A model generated the notes under the pieces. It saw nothing but the letters and a program-made list of their open reading frames with translations, was not told the origin of the DNA and ran no database searches. This document shows positions 1 through 6,092 of a stretch of 6,359 bases of DNA, piece by piece (position 1 is the first letter of the stretch; every line of letters begins with the position of its first letter). The translations under genes were made by a program, and so were the position numbers. Source of the stretch: Gemmatimonadota bacterium (lineage in GTDB: Bacteria; Gemmatimonadota; Gemmatimonadetes; Gemmatimonadales; Gemmatimonadaceae); contig JARIET010000170.1 of NCBI GenBank assembly GCA_031127185.1, positions 1 to 6,359 of the forward strand, written 5' to 3'.

Positions 1-1110
1 ACTCCCGGATTCGAACCGGTGGTCGAAGCCGAGCTTCGTGCGCTTGGGGCCACTGATGCCGCCGCCGAGCCCGGTGGCGTGACTTTCAGTGCGGACGATG
101 CACTTCTGCTCGACGCCAATCTCAGATTGCGCGCTGCAACGCGCGTTGTGGTGCGCATCGCCGAGTTCACGGCCAAGTCGTTTTCCGAGTTGGAGCGGCG
201 TGCCAAACCGGTTCCGTGGAAGCGCTACGTGGCGCGTGGCACTCAAGTGGGGTTTCGCGTCACCTGCAAGAAGTCACGCCTCTACCACTCGGGCGCCGTG
301 GAAGAGCGATTCGCCAAATGGCTCGCTGCCGCAGTGCCGCACGCCGAGGTCACGCCGGTGGGGGACGACGAAGACGACGCAGTCTCGGCGGTTCCCCGGC
401 AGCTCTTTGTCGTGCGTATTCTGCGCGACGTCTGCACCATCAGCGCCGACTCGTCCGGCGAGCTGCTGCACCGGCGTGGCTATCGGCTGGCAACAGCCAA
501 GGCGCCAATCCGTGAAACGATCGCCGCTGGTTGTCTCCTTGCGATAGGCTACGATGGCAGCGAGGCGTTGCTGGATCCGATGTGCGGAGCCGGAACGATC
601 CCGATCGAGGCCGCGCTCATTGCCCGCAACATCGCTCCTGGCATTCAACGCGCATTCGCCTGCGAGCGGTGGCCGTCATTCGGGCCGAAGATCGGCGTTG
701 TGCGCCGCGCCGTGGCCCGGGCCGCAGAGCGCCCCGCGGCTGCGCCGATCATGGGCAGCGATCGCGACGCTGGAGCTGTCGAAGCCGCGCTTGCGAACGC
801 AAAACGGGCAGGGGTCAGCGATGTAGTGAAGCTGGAGAGGTTGGCGCTCTCGGCAGCAGAGCCGCCCGCGTCCGGCGGATTGCTCCTGACCAATCCGCCG
901 TACGGCGCGCGCATCGGCGAGTCTGCCGACCTGCGCAATCTCTACGCGCAGCTGGGCAAGCGCGCGCGCAGCGCGTTTGCTGGCTGGCGTGTGGCGCTGG
1001 TCTCGGGTGATAGCGCGCTCGATGGTCACACGAAACTCAAGTTCGCTCCAGTGCTGCGTTTCTCCAATGGCGGAATCAATGTCCGCCTGGTGGCGACTCC
1101 GAGGTCCTAG
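1..1110 (+). CDS. rlmL: THUMP-domain class I SAM-dependent rRNA guanine-N2 methyltransferase, RlmL type (5' end cut by window)
   Basis: Probable cytoplasmic 23S rRNA N2-guanine methyltransferase of the COG0116 (RlmL/THUMP) family, using S-adenosylmethionine. Residues are counted from base 1, where the frame is already open. The first residues read TPGFEPVVEAELRALGA, the conserved beginning of this family, so the true start probably lies only a few codons left of the window; the GTG at 19 falls inside this conserved stretch and is unlikely to be the start. A THUMP/ferredoxin-like RNA-binding region covers roughly residues 50-155. The Rossmann methyltransferase part follows, with the SAM-binding motif LLDPMCGAGT (Asp192) and the trailing IEAALIARNIAPG, then the catalytic TNPPYGARIG (Asn298-Tyr301) typical of exocyclic-amine methylation. 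About 370 aa fits the stand-alone form, not the ~700-aa RlmKL fusion of E. coli. The C-terminus FSNGGINVRL is intact. The stop TAG lies in the palindrome CTAG (1107-1110), which also supplies the stop of the minus-strand relic. The family call is strong; the exact target nucleotide is not shown. Confidence 0.9.
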   Translation, partial: TPGFEPVVEAELRALGATDAAAEPGGVTFSADDALLLDANLRLRAATRVVVRIAEFTAKSFSELERRAKPVPWKRYVARGTQVGFRVTCKKSRLYHSGAVEERFAKWLAAAVPHAEVTPVGDDEDDAVSAVPRQLFVVRILRDVCTISADSSGELLHRRGYRLATAKAPIRETIAAGCLLAIGYDGSEALLDPMCGAGTIPIEAALIARNIAPGIQRAFACERWPSFGPKIGVVRRAVARAAERPAAAPIMGSDRDAGAVEAALANAKRAGVSDVVKLERLALSAAEPPASGGLLLTNPPYGARIGESADLRNLYAQLGKRARSAFAGWRVALVSGDSALDGHTKLKFAPVLRFSNGGINVRLVATPRS

Positions 1111-1159
1111 CAGGCGAACCCCACCGCGATGTTCAGGTGGTCGTTGGTCAACGGGCCGG
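1107..1159 (-). pseudogene. Relic of the 3' end of an outer-membrane beta-barrel protein gene
   Basis: Read on the minus strand, this stretch encodes AGPLTNDHLNIAVGFAC followed by TAG. The intact gene at the right end of the window ends SGPLTNDHLNIAVGFVF and TAG. Nucleotide identity is 49 of 53, with 36 consecutive identical bases (1115-1150). Homology starts exactly at the stop codon and ends at 1159; farther upstream on the minus strand the frame is only the antisense of otsA, so nothing else of the gene remains. The two differences nearest the stop change the protein (Val to Ala, and the terminal Phe to Cys), while the other two are silent in adjacent Pro and Leu codons. Loss of the terminal aromatic residue fits a non-functional remnant. 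It could be left from a truncated paralogue or from a rearrangement that inserted the trehalose operon. Confidence 0.75.
1107..1159 (+). repeat. Direct repeat, left copy, flanking the trehalose operon
   Basis: This segment matches 6040-6092 in the same orientation at a constant offset of 4933 bases. Mismatches are at 1111, 1114, 1151 and 1152. Similarity stops abruptly on both sides: bases before the CTAG belong to unrelated genes (methyltransferase and GH15), and bases after 1159 diverge. The repeat is coding in origin, being the 3' end of the beta-barrel gene, rather than a mobile-element terminus. Confidence 0.9.
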
Positions 1160-1173
1160 CGGTGTAGCATAAT
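1144..1173 (+). promoter_or_regulatory. Putative sigma70-like promoter of the trehalose operon, apparently leaderless
   Basis: A -35-like TTGGTC (1144-1149) is followed after 18 bases by a -10-like CATAAT (1168-1173; five of six matches to TATAAT). An overlapping TAGCAT (1165-1170) is an alternative -10. The otsA ATG begins at 1180, six bases after CATAAT, exactly where a transcript would be expected to start, and no Shine-Dalgarno sequence precedes the ATG. Both observations point to a leaderless mRNA. This is the only AT-rich patch in the gap. The -35 element lies inside the outer-membrane-protein relic, while the -10 lies just outside it. The prediction rests on sequence only. Confidence 0.5.
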
Positions 1174-1179
1174 TGTTTC

Positions 1180-3444
1180 ATGCGCCTCTCCCTTCGGTTC
1201 ATCCTCCCGTTGACCGTGGCGCTCGCGCTGGTGGCGTACGCCGTGGTGCCGTTGGTGGACCGGCTGACGCTTCGCTGGTTCATTCGCGACATCGAGATTC
1301 GCGCGAGGCTGATCGCGAACTCCGTCCACGAGCCCGTCGAGGAGTTGTTGCGCGCCGGGAATCAGGCGCGCGTGGTGCAGTACTTCACCCGCCTCACGCA
1401 GGACGAACGGCTCTTTGGTGTTGCGTTTTGCGCATCACCAGACGCGAACCCGCTCGGTACGGCGTCGGTTCCAACGGAGATTGCCTGCGACGAGGCGCTC
1501 AGGTCGGGTACCCCGGCGTCGCGCACGATCTCGACCGCGCGTGGCAACATCCTGGTTTCGGTGCTTCCATTCGCCATCGGGAACGCGCCGGACGGGCGCC
1601 TGGTGTTGCTGCACGACATGAGTTTCGTGCAGCGGCGCAGCGAGGAAACGCGCAAGTACCTGTTCTACTTTTTCGTGGCCCTCGGCGCCACCGTCTCGCT
1701 CATCACCGTCGCGATCGCGCAGCTGAGCTGGCGTGGCCTGGTGCAGGGTATGCGTGCGTTGCTCCGGGGCGAAGGCCTGCTGCGCCCGGCGGCCGTTAGC
1801 TATCCTGCCGCCCTCCGGCCCATCGCCCAGGACCTGCGCGCATTGATTCGCGACCTCGAGGCCGATCATCAGGTGCGCGACCACGAGCGCCTCTCGTGGA
1901 CGCCCGAGGCGCTGCGGACCATCCTGCGCGGCGACCTGAGCGGCGAGGAAGTGCTGGTGGTCTCCAACCGCGAGCCGGTCCTACACGAGCGCCTTAATGG
2001 AACGACGGTGACGCGTCGACCGGCGAGTGGTGTCGTCACGGCGCTTGAGCCGGTGATGCGCGCATGCTCAGGCACCTGGATCGCGCACGGCAGCGGCTCG
2101 GCCGATCGTGAAGCCGTGGATGCACACGATCGCGTGGGTGTTCCGGCACGGAATCCCGCGTACCAGATTCGGCGGGTGTGGCTCACCCCGGAGGACGAAG
2201 CCGGCTACTACTACGGGTTCGCGAACGAGGGGTTGTGGCCGCTCTGTCACATTGCGCACGTGCGTCCGACCTTTCGCGCGGCGGACTGGGACGCCTACGT
2301 GCGCGTGAACAAGCTCTTCGCCCGCGCCGTGGTCGAAGAGGCGCATTCGTCGGACCCGATCGTCCTCGTGCAGGACTATCACCTCGCGCTCGTACCTCGG
2401 CTTATCCGCGAGGCCCTGCCCGCGGCGACAATCATCACCTTTTGGCACATTCCGTGGCCCAATCCTGAGGCGTTCTCCATTTGCCCCTGGCGCGCGGAGT
2501 TGCTCGACGGTCTGCTCGGCAGCAGCATCCTGGGTTTTCACACCCGCTTCCACTGCAACAACTTCATCGACACAGTGGACCGCCAGCTCGAGGCGCTCGC
2601 CGACCGCGAGACGTTCACGGTCACGTTCAAGGGCGACCAGACCGCCGTGAAACGCTACCCGATCTCGGTGGAGTGGCCGCCGGCGCCAGAAGTGTCGGCC
2701 CGTGCCGTTGAGGCCTGCCGTCTCTCCGTCAGGGCGCGTCACGGTCTGCCGGTCAATCATGCCCTCGGAATTGGCGTCGACCGACTCGACTACACCAAGG
2801 GGATCGAGGAGCGGTTTCGCTCGGTCGAGCGCCTGCTTGCGCGCGAGCCGGAGTGGGTGGGTCGTTTCTCTCTCATCCAGGTGGCAGCGCCGACGCGCAC
2901 GCGCATTGGAGAGTATCAGGCCTATGAGGAGCGTGTGCGCGCGCTCGTGGCGCGCATCAATGCGCAGTACCCGGGGGCGGCACATCCGCCGATCATTCTC
3001 CTTGTCTCGCACCACGAGCCGGATGCCGTGGCTGAGTACTACAGGGCCGCCGACGTGTGCATGGTGACGAGCCTGCACGACGGGATGAACCTCGTGGCCA
3101 AGGAGTTCGTTTCATCGCGCGATGATTCCGGTGGCGTGCTCATCCTGAGCCAGTTCACCGGAGCAGCGCGCGAGCTGCCGGAAGCGCTCATCGTGAATCC
3201 GTACGACATCGAGGAATGCGCATCAGCGCTGCACGCGGCGCTGACGATGCCGCCGGCCGAGCAACGCGAGCGCATGCGACTGATGCGCGGTCTTGTCTCC
3301 GAGTTCAACGTCTTTCGCTGGGCGGGGCGGATGCTGCTGGACGCGGCGGCCATTCGGAAACGCGCCCGCCTGTTGCGCCGCGATTCCACATTTGAAAGCC
3401 TGCGGCGCGGAGTCCGGGATACACTGACGCGGCCGCTCGCATGA
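1180..3444 (+). CDS. otsA: Membrane-anchored trehalose-6-phosphate synthase with N-terminal sensor/HAMP-like region (GT20)
   Basis: Predicted to form trehalose 6-phosphate from a nucleotide-activated glucose and glucose 6-phosphate at the cytoplasmic face of the inner membrane. At 754 aa it is about 255 residues longer than a usual OtsA (~470-490 aa). Order of parts: a basic N-terminus, TM1 (~5-26), an extracytoplasmic domain (~27-159, with Cys84 and Cys103), TM2 (~160-182), a basic HAMP-like linker (~183-250), then the GT20 domain (~257-735). GT20 landmarks are VVSNR (Arg264), NEGLWP (Trp353), QDYH (398-401), HIPWPNPE (423-430), GVDRLDYTKG (Arg535, Lys540), PTR (Arg573) and LHDGMNLVAKE (Asp634, Glu642), the last three corresponding by memory to R262/K267, R300 and D361/E369 of E. 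coli OtsA. The Gly-Gly loop reads ASG (282-284), and WIAH (300-303) replaces the usual WxGW, so donor or acceptor preference may differ. The ATG at 1180 gives a clean basic-plus-TM start. Its stop overlaps otsB by 4 bp. The synthase call is firm; the sensing role is inferred from topology. Confidence 0.92.
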   Translation: MRLSLRFILPLTVALALVAYAVVPLVDRLTLRWFIRDIEIRARLIANSVHEPVEELLRAGNQARVVQYFTRLTQDERLFGVAFCASPDANPLGTASVPTEIACDEALRSGTPASRTISTARGNILVSVLPFAIGNAPDGRLVLLHDMSFVQRRSEETRKYLFYFFVALGATVSLITVAIAQLSWRGLVQGMRALLRGEGLLRPAAVSYPAALRPIAQDLRALIRDLEADHQVRDHERLSWTPEALRTILRGDLSGEEVLVVSNREPVLHERLNGTTVTRRPASGVVTALEPVMRACSGTWIAHGSGSADREAVDAHDRVGVPARNPAYQIRRVWLTPEDEAGYYYGFANEGLWPLCHIAHVRPTFRAADWDAYVRVNKLFARAVVEEAHSSDPIVLVQDYHLALVPRLIREALPAATIITFWHIPWPNPEAFSICPWRAELLDGLLGSSILGFHTRFHCNNFIDTVDRQLEALADRETFTVTFKGDQTAVKRYPISVEWPPAPEVSARAVEACRLSVRARHGLPVNHALGIGVDRLDYTKGIEERFRSVERLLAREPEWVGRFSLIQVAAPTRTRIGEYQAYEERVRALVARINAQYPGAAHPPIILLVSHHEPDAVAEYYRAADVCMVTSLHDGMNLVAKEFVSSRDDSGGVLILSQFTGAARELPEALIVNPYDIEECASALHAALTMPPAEQRERMRLMRGLVSEFNVFRWAGRMLLDAAAIRKRARLLRRDSTFESLRRGVRDTLTRPLA

Positions 3445-4256
3445 CCGCGCGGTACCGGGCCGCGAGCGGGCCGCGGCCGCGCCCCGCGTTCGAACTGCCG
3501 GCGTGGAGCGATCGCTGGGCGCTCCTGCTCGACTTGGACGGTACCCTTGCCCGCATTGCGCTATCACCCGATGACGTGCACGTGGACGCGACACTGCGCC
3601 GTCTGATACGCTCGCTGCGCAAACGGGCGCACGGCGCCGTGGCGGTCATCAGCGGCCGGCCCATCCGCGAGATTGACCGGCTCCTCGGACGGGCCGTGCA
3701 GTGCGTTGCCGGCCAGCACGGTGCCGAGCGCCGCGACGCAACAGGCGCGGTCCGGCGCCTCCGGATTCCGTCGGCGCACCTCAAGGCGGCTGGTGAGCGC
3801 ATCGCCGCGCAGATCGCGGCGTACGATGGCCTGCACTGCGAGTGGAAGGGTCTGTCGGTCGCACTGCACTACCGGCGCGCGCCGAGCCTCGCCGCGTTTG
3901 CCCATGCGAAGATGCGCGCAGAGGCCGTGCGCCTCCGCAGCGCCTTCGGCGTGATCGTCGGTAAGTCTGTCGTGGAACTCAAGCCAACGCGCGCCTCGAA
4001 GGGTCATGCGCTCGAAGCATTCATGTGTGAGCCTCCGTTTCGCGGACGCATACCGGTTTGCATCGGCGATGACGTCACCGACGAGGACGCGTTCGCTTCG
4101 GCGTTACGCCTTGGCGGAATCGCGATCAAGGTTGGGCGTGGCGCAACCTGCGCGAGCCACCGGCTTGCGGATAGCGCAGCGGTGCGCCGCTGGATCGCCC
4201 GCGCGGCTGCCGGTGCCGCCGACGCGCCCCGGGCGGGCCGGGGGATGGTACGATGA
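3441..4256 (+). CDS. otsB: Trehalose-6-phosphate phosphatase (HAD superfamily)
   Basis: Hydrolyses trehalose 6-phosphate to trehalose and phosphate, the second step of the OtsAB pathway; no signal peptide or membrane segment is visible, so it is cytoplasmic. At 271 aa it has normal OtsB length. HAD motif I is LLLDLDGTL with nucleophile Asp31 and acid/base Asp33; motif II is VISGRP (Ser71); the motif III lysine is in ELKPTRASKGHAL (Lys181 or Lys187); motif IV is IGDDVTDEDAF (Asp210, Asp211, Asp214), the Mg2+-binding loop typical of T6P phosphatases. A cap region lies between (~100-170) and contains the substrate-contact-like CEWKGLSVALHYR. The first ~25 residues are Arg/Pro-rich and not conserved in character. 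The ATG overlaps the otsA TGA (ATGA, 3441-3444) with no good Shine-Dalgarno, so it is probably translated by coupling to otsA. It overlaps the GH15 gene in the same way downstream. Confidence 0.93.
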   Translation: MTARYRAASGPRPRPAFELPAWSDRWALLLDLDGTLARIALSPDDVHVDATLRRLIRSLRKRAHGAVAVISGRPIREIDRLLGRAVQCVAGQHGAERRDATGAVRRLRIPSAHLKAAGERIAAQIAAYDGLHCEWKGLSVALHYRRAPSLAAFAHAKMRAEAVRLRSAFGVIVGKSVVELKPTRASKGHALEAFMCEPPFRGRIPVCIGDDVTDEDAFASALRLGGIAIKVGRGATCASHRLADSAAVRRWIARAAAGAADAPRAGRGMVR

Positions 4257-6043
4257 CGTCGCTCGAACTCGGGCTCGTCGGCAATGGCACGGTGGGATTT
4301 CTGGTGGATGCCGCCGGAGAAGTGGTGTGGGGTTGCCTTCCGCGTTTTGACGGCGACCCGGCGTTCTGCGCACTTCTGGCGTTGCGCGGACCGGCCAACC
4401 GCGGCACAGGATTCTGGAGCATCGAACTCGACGGTCAGCAGCGTGTCGAGCAGGAGTACCTGCGCAACACGCCGGTGCTGCTGACGCGGCTGTTTGATGG
4501 CGCTGGCGGTGCGGTCGAGGTGTGTGATTTTGCGCCTCGTGTGCGGCAGCATGGCCGGATGTATTGCCCGGCAATGCTCGTGCGGCGCATCACCCGAGTC
4601 GCAGGCTATCCGCGACTGCGGACGCGCCTGCGCCCGGCGCGCGAATACGGACGTGAACCGGCCGCGGTGACCCGAGGCGCAAACCATCTCTCATTCACCG
4701 CTGATACCTATGGGTGTCGCCTGACCACCGACGCGCCGCTGGCCGCCATCGCTGACGAATCGCACTTCCTGGTGGATGGCGAGGTCACAATGGTGTTTGG
4801 TCCGGACGAAACGGTCGAAGATGCACCGCACGAGTTGGGCCGCCGCCTGCTCGACGGCACGACCATGTGGTGGACAGAATGGGTGCGCCAACTGGCGATC
4901 CCCTTTGAGTGGCAGGATGCCGTGATCCGGGCGGCGATCACGCTCGAACTCAATGTGTGCGAGGATGGTGGCGCCGTCATCGCGGCGATGACGACATCAA
5001 TCCCCGAGGCCTCGGGCACGTCGAGGACCTGGGATTACCGGTTCTGCTGGCTGCGCGATGCCTATTTCGTGGTCAACGCGCTCAATCGGCTGGGGGCGAC
5101 GCGCACCATGGAGCGCTACCTGGGGTTCGTGCTCAATCGCATCGCCGACGCGAGCGGTGGGCCGCTCCGTCCGATGTACGGTATCGCTGCATCATCAGCT
5201 GTGGATGAAGAGATTGCTCCGGCACTCGCCGGCTATCGGGGTATGGGGCCGGTGCGTCGTGGTAATGCGGCGGCTTTCCAGGTACAGCACGACGTATATG
5301 GCTCGGCGATTCTTGCAGCTGCGCACGCATTCTTCGACCGACGCCTCGACCGTCAGGGTGACGCTCTCCTCTTCCACCAGATTGAAGTCCTCGGCACGGA
5401 AGCCGCCCGCCTATTCGACCAGCCCGACGCCGGGATCTGGGAATTTCGGGGTAAGCCAGGTGTGCACACGTTTTCCGCGCTGATGTGCTGGGCCGGATGC
5501 GACCGGCTCGCGCGCATCGCGGCCCATCTCGGACTCTCGGCTCGCGCAACACATTGGCGCACGCACGCCGACCGGATTCACTCGACCATCTCAGCGCGTG
5601 CGTGGAACGCCGAAATCGGCGCGTTCACCGCGACGTTCGACGGTGATACCCTCGATGCGAGCCTGCTCCGCCTGTGTGAAGTGGGGTTTCTCACGGCCGA
5701 CGATCCACGATTCGCTGCCACGATCACGGCAATCGAACGCAAGCTGCGGCGCGGTCCGTTTGTATTTCGGTACGTGGACGCGGATGATTTCGGTATCCCC
5801 GACAACGCATTCGTTGCATGCACGTTCTGGTACATCAATGCGCTTGCCGAAATCGGTCGGCGGGACGAAGCGCGCGAAATATTCGAAGTGATGCTCGCCT
5901 CACGCACGCGTCATGGACTGCTCGCGGAGCATGTGGACCCGCAGACCCGCGAACCTTGGGGAAACTTCCCGCAAACCTACAGCATGGTCGGGTTGATCGC
6001 GTCGGCCATCCGGCTCTCCGTGCGGTGGGATCAGGCGTTCTAG
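4253..6043 (+). CDS. Glycoside hydrolase family 15 protein, candidate trehalase (or glucoamylase-like alpha-glucosidase)
   Basis: A 596-aa soluble, apparently cytoplasmic (no signal peptide) inverting glycosidase. The N-terminal beta-sandwich domain (~1-220) begins LELGLVGNGTVGFLVDAAGEVVWGCLPRFD, the signature of bacterial GH15 proteins annotated trehalase-like. The (alpha/alpha)6 catalytic barrel follows (~225-590): RTWDYRFCWLRDA (258-270, with substrate-contact WDYR), GYRGMGPVRRGN, GIWEFRG with the likely general acid Glu397, and LLAEHVDP with the likely general base Glu559, followed by GNFPQTYSMVGLI (Asn571 on). Both acids are present, so activity is expected. Characterised members of this group include mycobacterial and archaeal trehalases as well as glucoamylases and glucodextranases, and the sequence alone does not choose between them. 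Its position behind otsA-otsB, sharing ATGA (4253-4256) with otsB, favours trehalose or a trehalose-related alpha-glucoside as substrate. Its stop overlaps that of the convergent outer-membrane protein gene in CTAG (6040-6043). Confidence 0.88.
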   Translation: MTSLELGLVGNGTVGFLVDAAGEVVWGCLPRFDGDPAFCALLALRGPANRGTGFWSIELDGQQRVEQEYLRNTPVLLTRLFDGAGGAVEVCDFAPRVRQHGRMYCPAMLVRRITRVAGYPRLRTRLRPAREYGREPAAVTRGANHLSFTADTYGCRLTTDAPLAAIADESHFLVDGEVTMVFGPDETVEDAPHELGRRLLDGTTMWWTEWVRQLAIPFEWQDAVIRAAITLELNVCEDGGAVIAAMTTSIPEASGTSRTWDYRFCWLRDAYFVVNALNRLGATRTMERYLGFVLNRIADASGGPLRPMYGIAASSAVDEEIAPALAGYRGMGPVRRGNAAAFQVQHDVYGSAILAAAHAFFDRRLDRQGDALLFHQIEVLGTEAARLFDQPDAGIWEFRGKPGVHTFSALMCWAGCDRLARIAAHLGLSARATHWRTHADRIHSTISARAWNAEIGAFTATFDGDTLDASLLRLCEVGFLTADDPRFAATITAIERKLRRGPFVFRYVDADDFGIPDNAFVACTFWYINALAEIGRRDEAREIFEVMLASRTRHGLLAEHVDPQTREPWGNFPQTYSMVGLIASAIRLSVRWDQAF

Positions 6044-6092
6044 AAGACGAACCCCACCGCGATGTTCAGGTGGTCGTTGGTCAGTGGGCCGG
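6040..6092 (+). repeat. Direct repeat, right copy, flanking the trehalose operon
   Basis: Second copy of the repeat at 1107-1159 (49 of 53 bases identical, same orientation). Here the sequence is the functional last 17 codons plus stop of the minus-strand beta-barrel gene. Homologous recombination between the copies would delete 4933 bp, namely otsA, otsB and the GH15 gene as one block. Confidence 0.9.

Noticed and set aside
19..21. GTG as start of the methyltransferase gene
   Set aside because: The frame is open to base 1 and the residues before the GTG (TPGFEP) are part of the family's conserved N-terminus, so the gene is simply cut by the window edge.
1121..1140. Inverted repeat CCACC/GGTGG as a terminator after the methyltransferase gene
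   Set aside because: The stem is only 5 bp with a 10-base loop and no T-run; it is explained by the codons of the beta-barrel gene end and also occurs in the right repeat copy.
1107..1159. Repeat as transposon target-site duplication or integrase attachment site
   Set aside because: It is too long and diverged for a typical target duplication, is protein-coding in origin, and no transposase, integrase or terminal inverted repeats are present.
1107..1292. Minus-strand 61-codon frame as a small gene
   Set aside because: Only its last ~18 codons resemble a protein family; the rest is the antisense of the start of otsA.
676..1329. Minus-strand open frame of 217 codons across the methyltransferase/otsA gap
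   Set aside because: Antisense to the NPPY domain and to the first TM segment of OtsA; no family resemblance.
2068..3078. Long minus-strand open frame (336 codons) opposite otsA
   Set aside because: It lies wholly antisense to conserved GT20 motifs; its composition is Arg/His-rich without recognisable domains, typical of shadow frames in GC-rich DNA.
4236..4252. G-rich run before the GH15 ATG as a Shine-Dalgarno site
   Set aside because: It is only a weak match to GGAGG and lies in otsB codons; the ATGA overlap with translational coupling explains initiation better.
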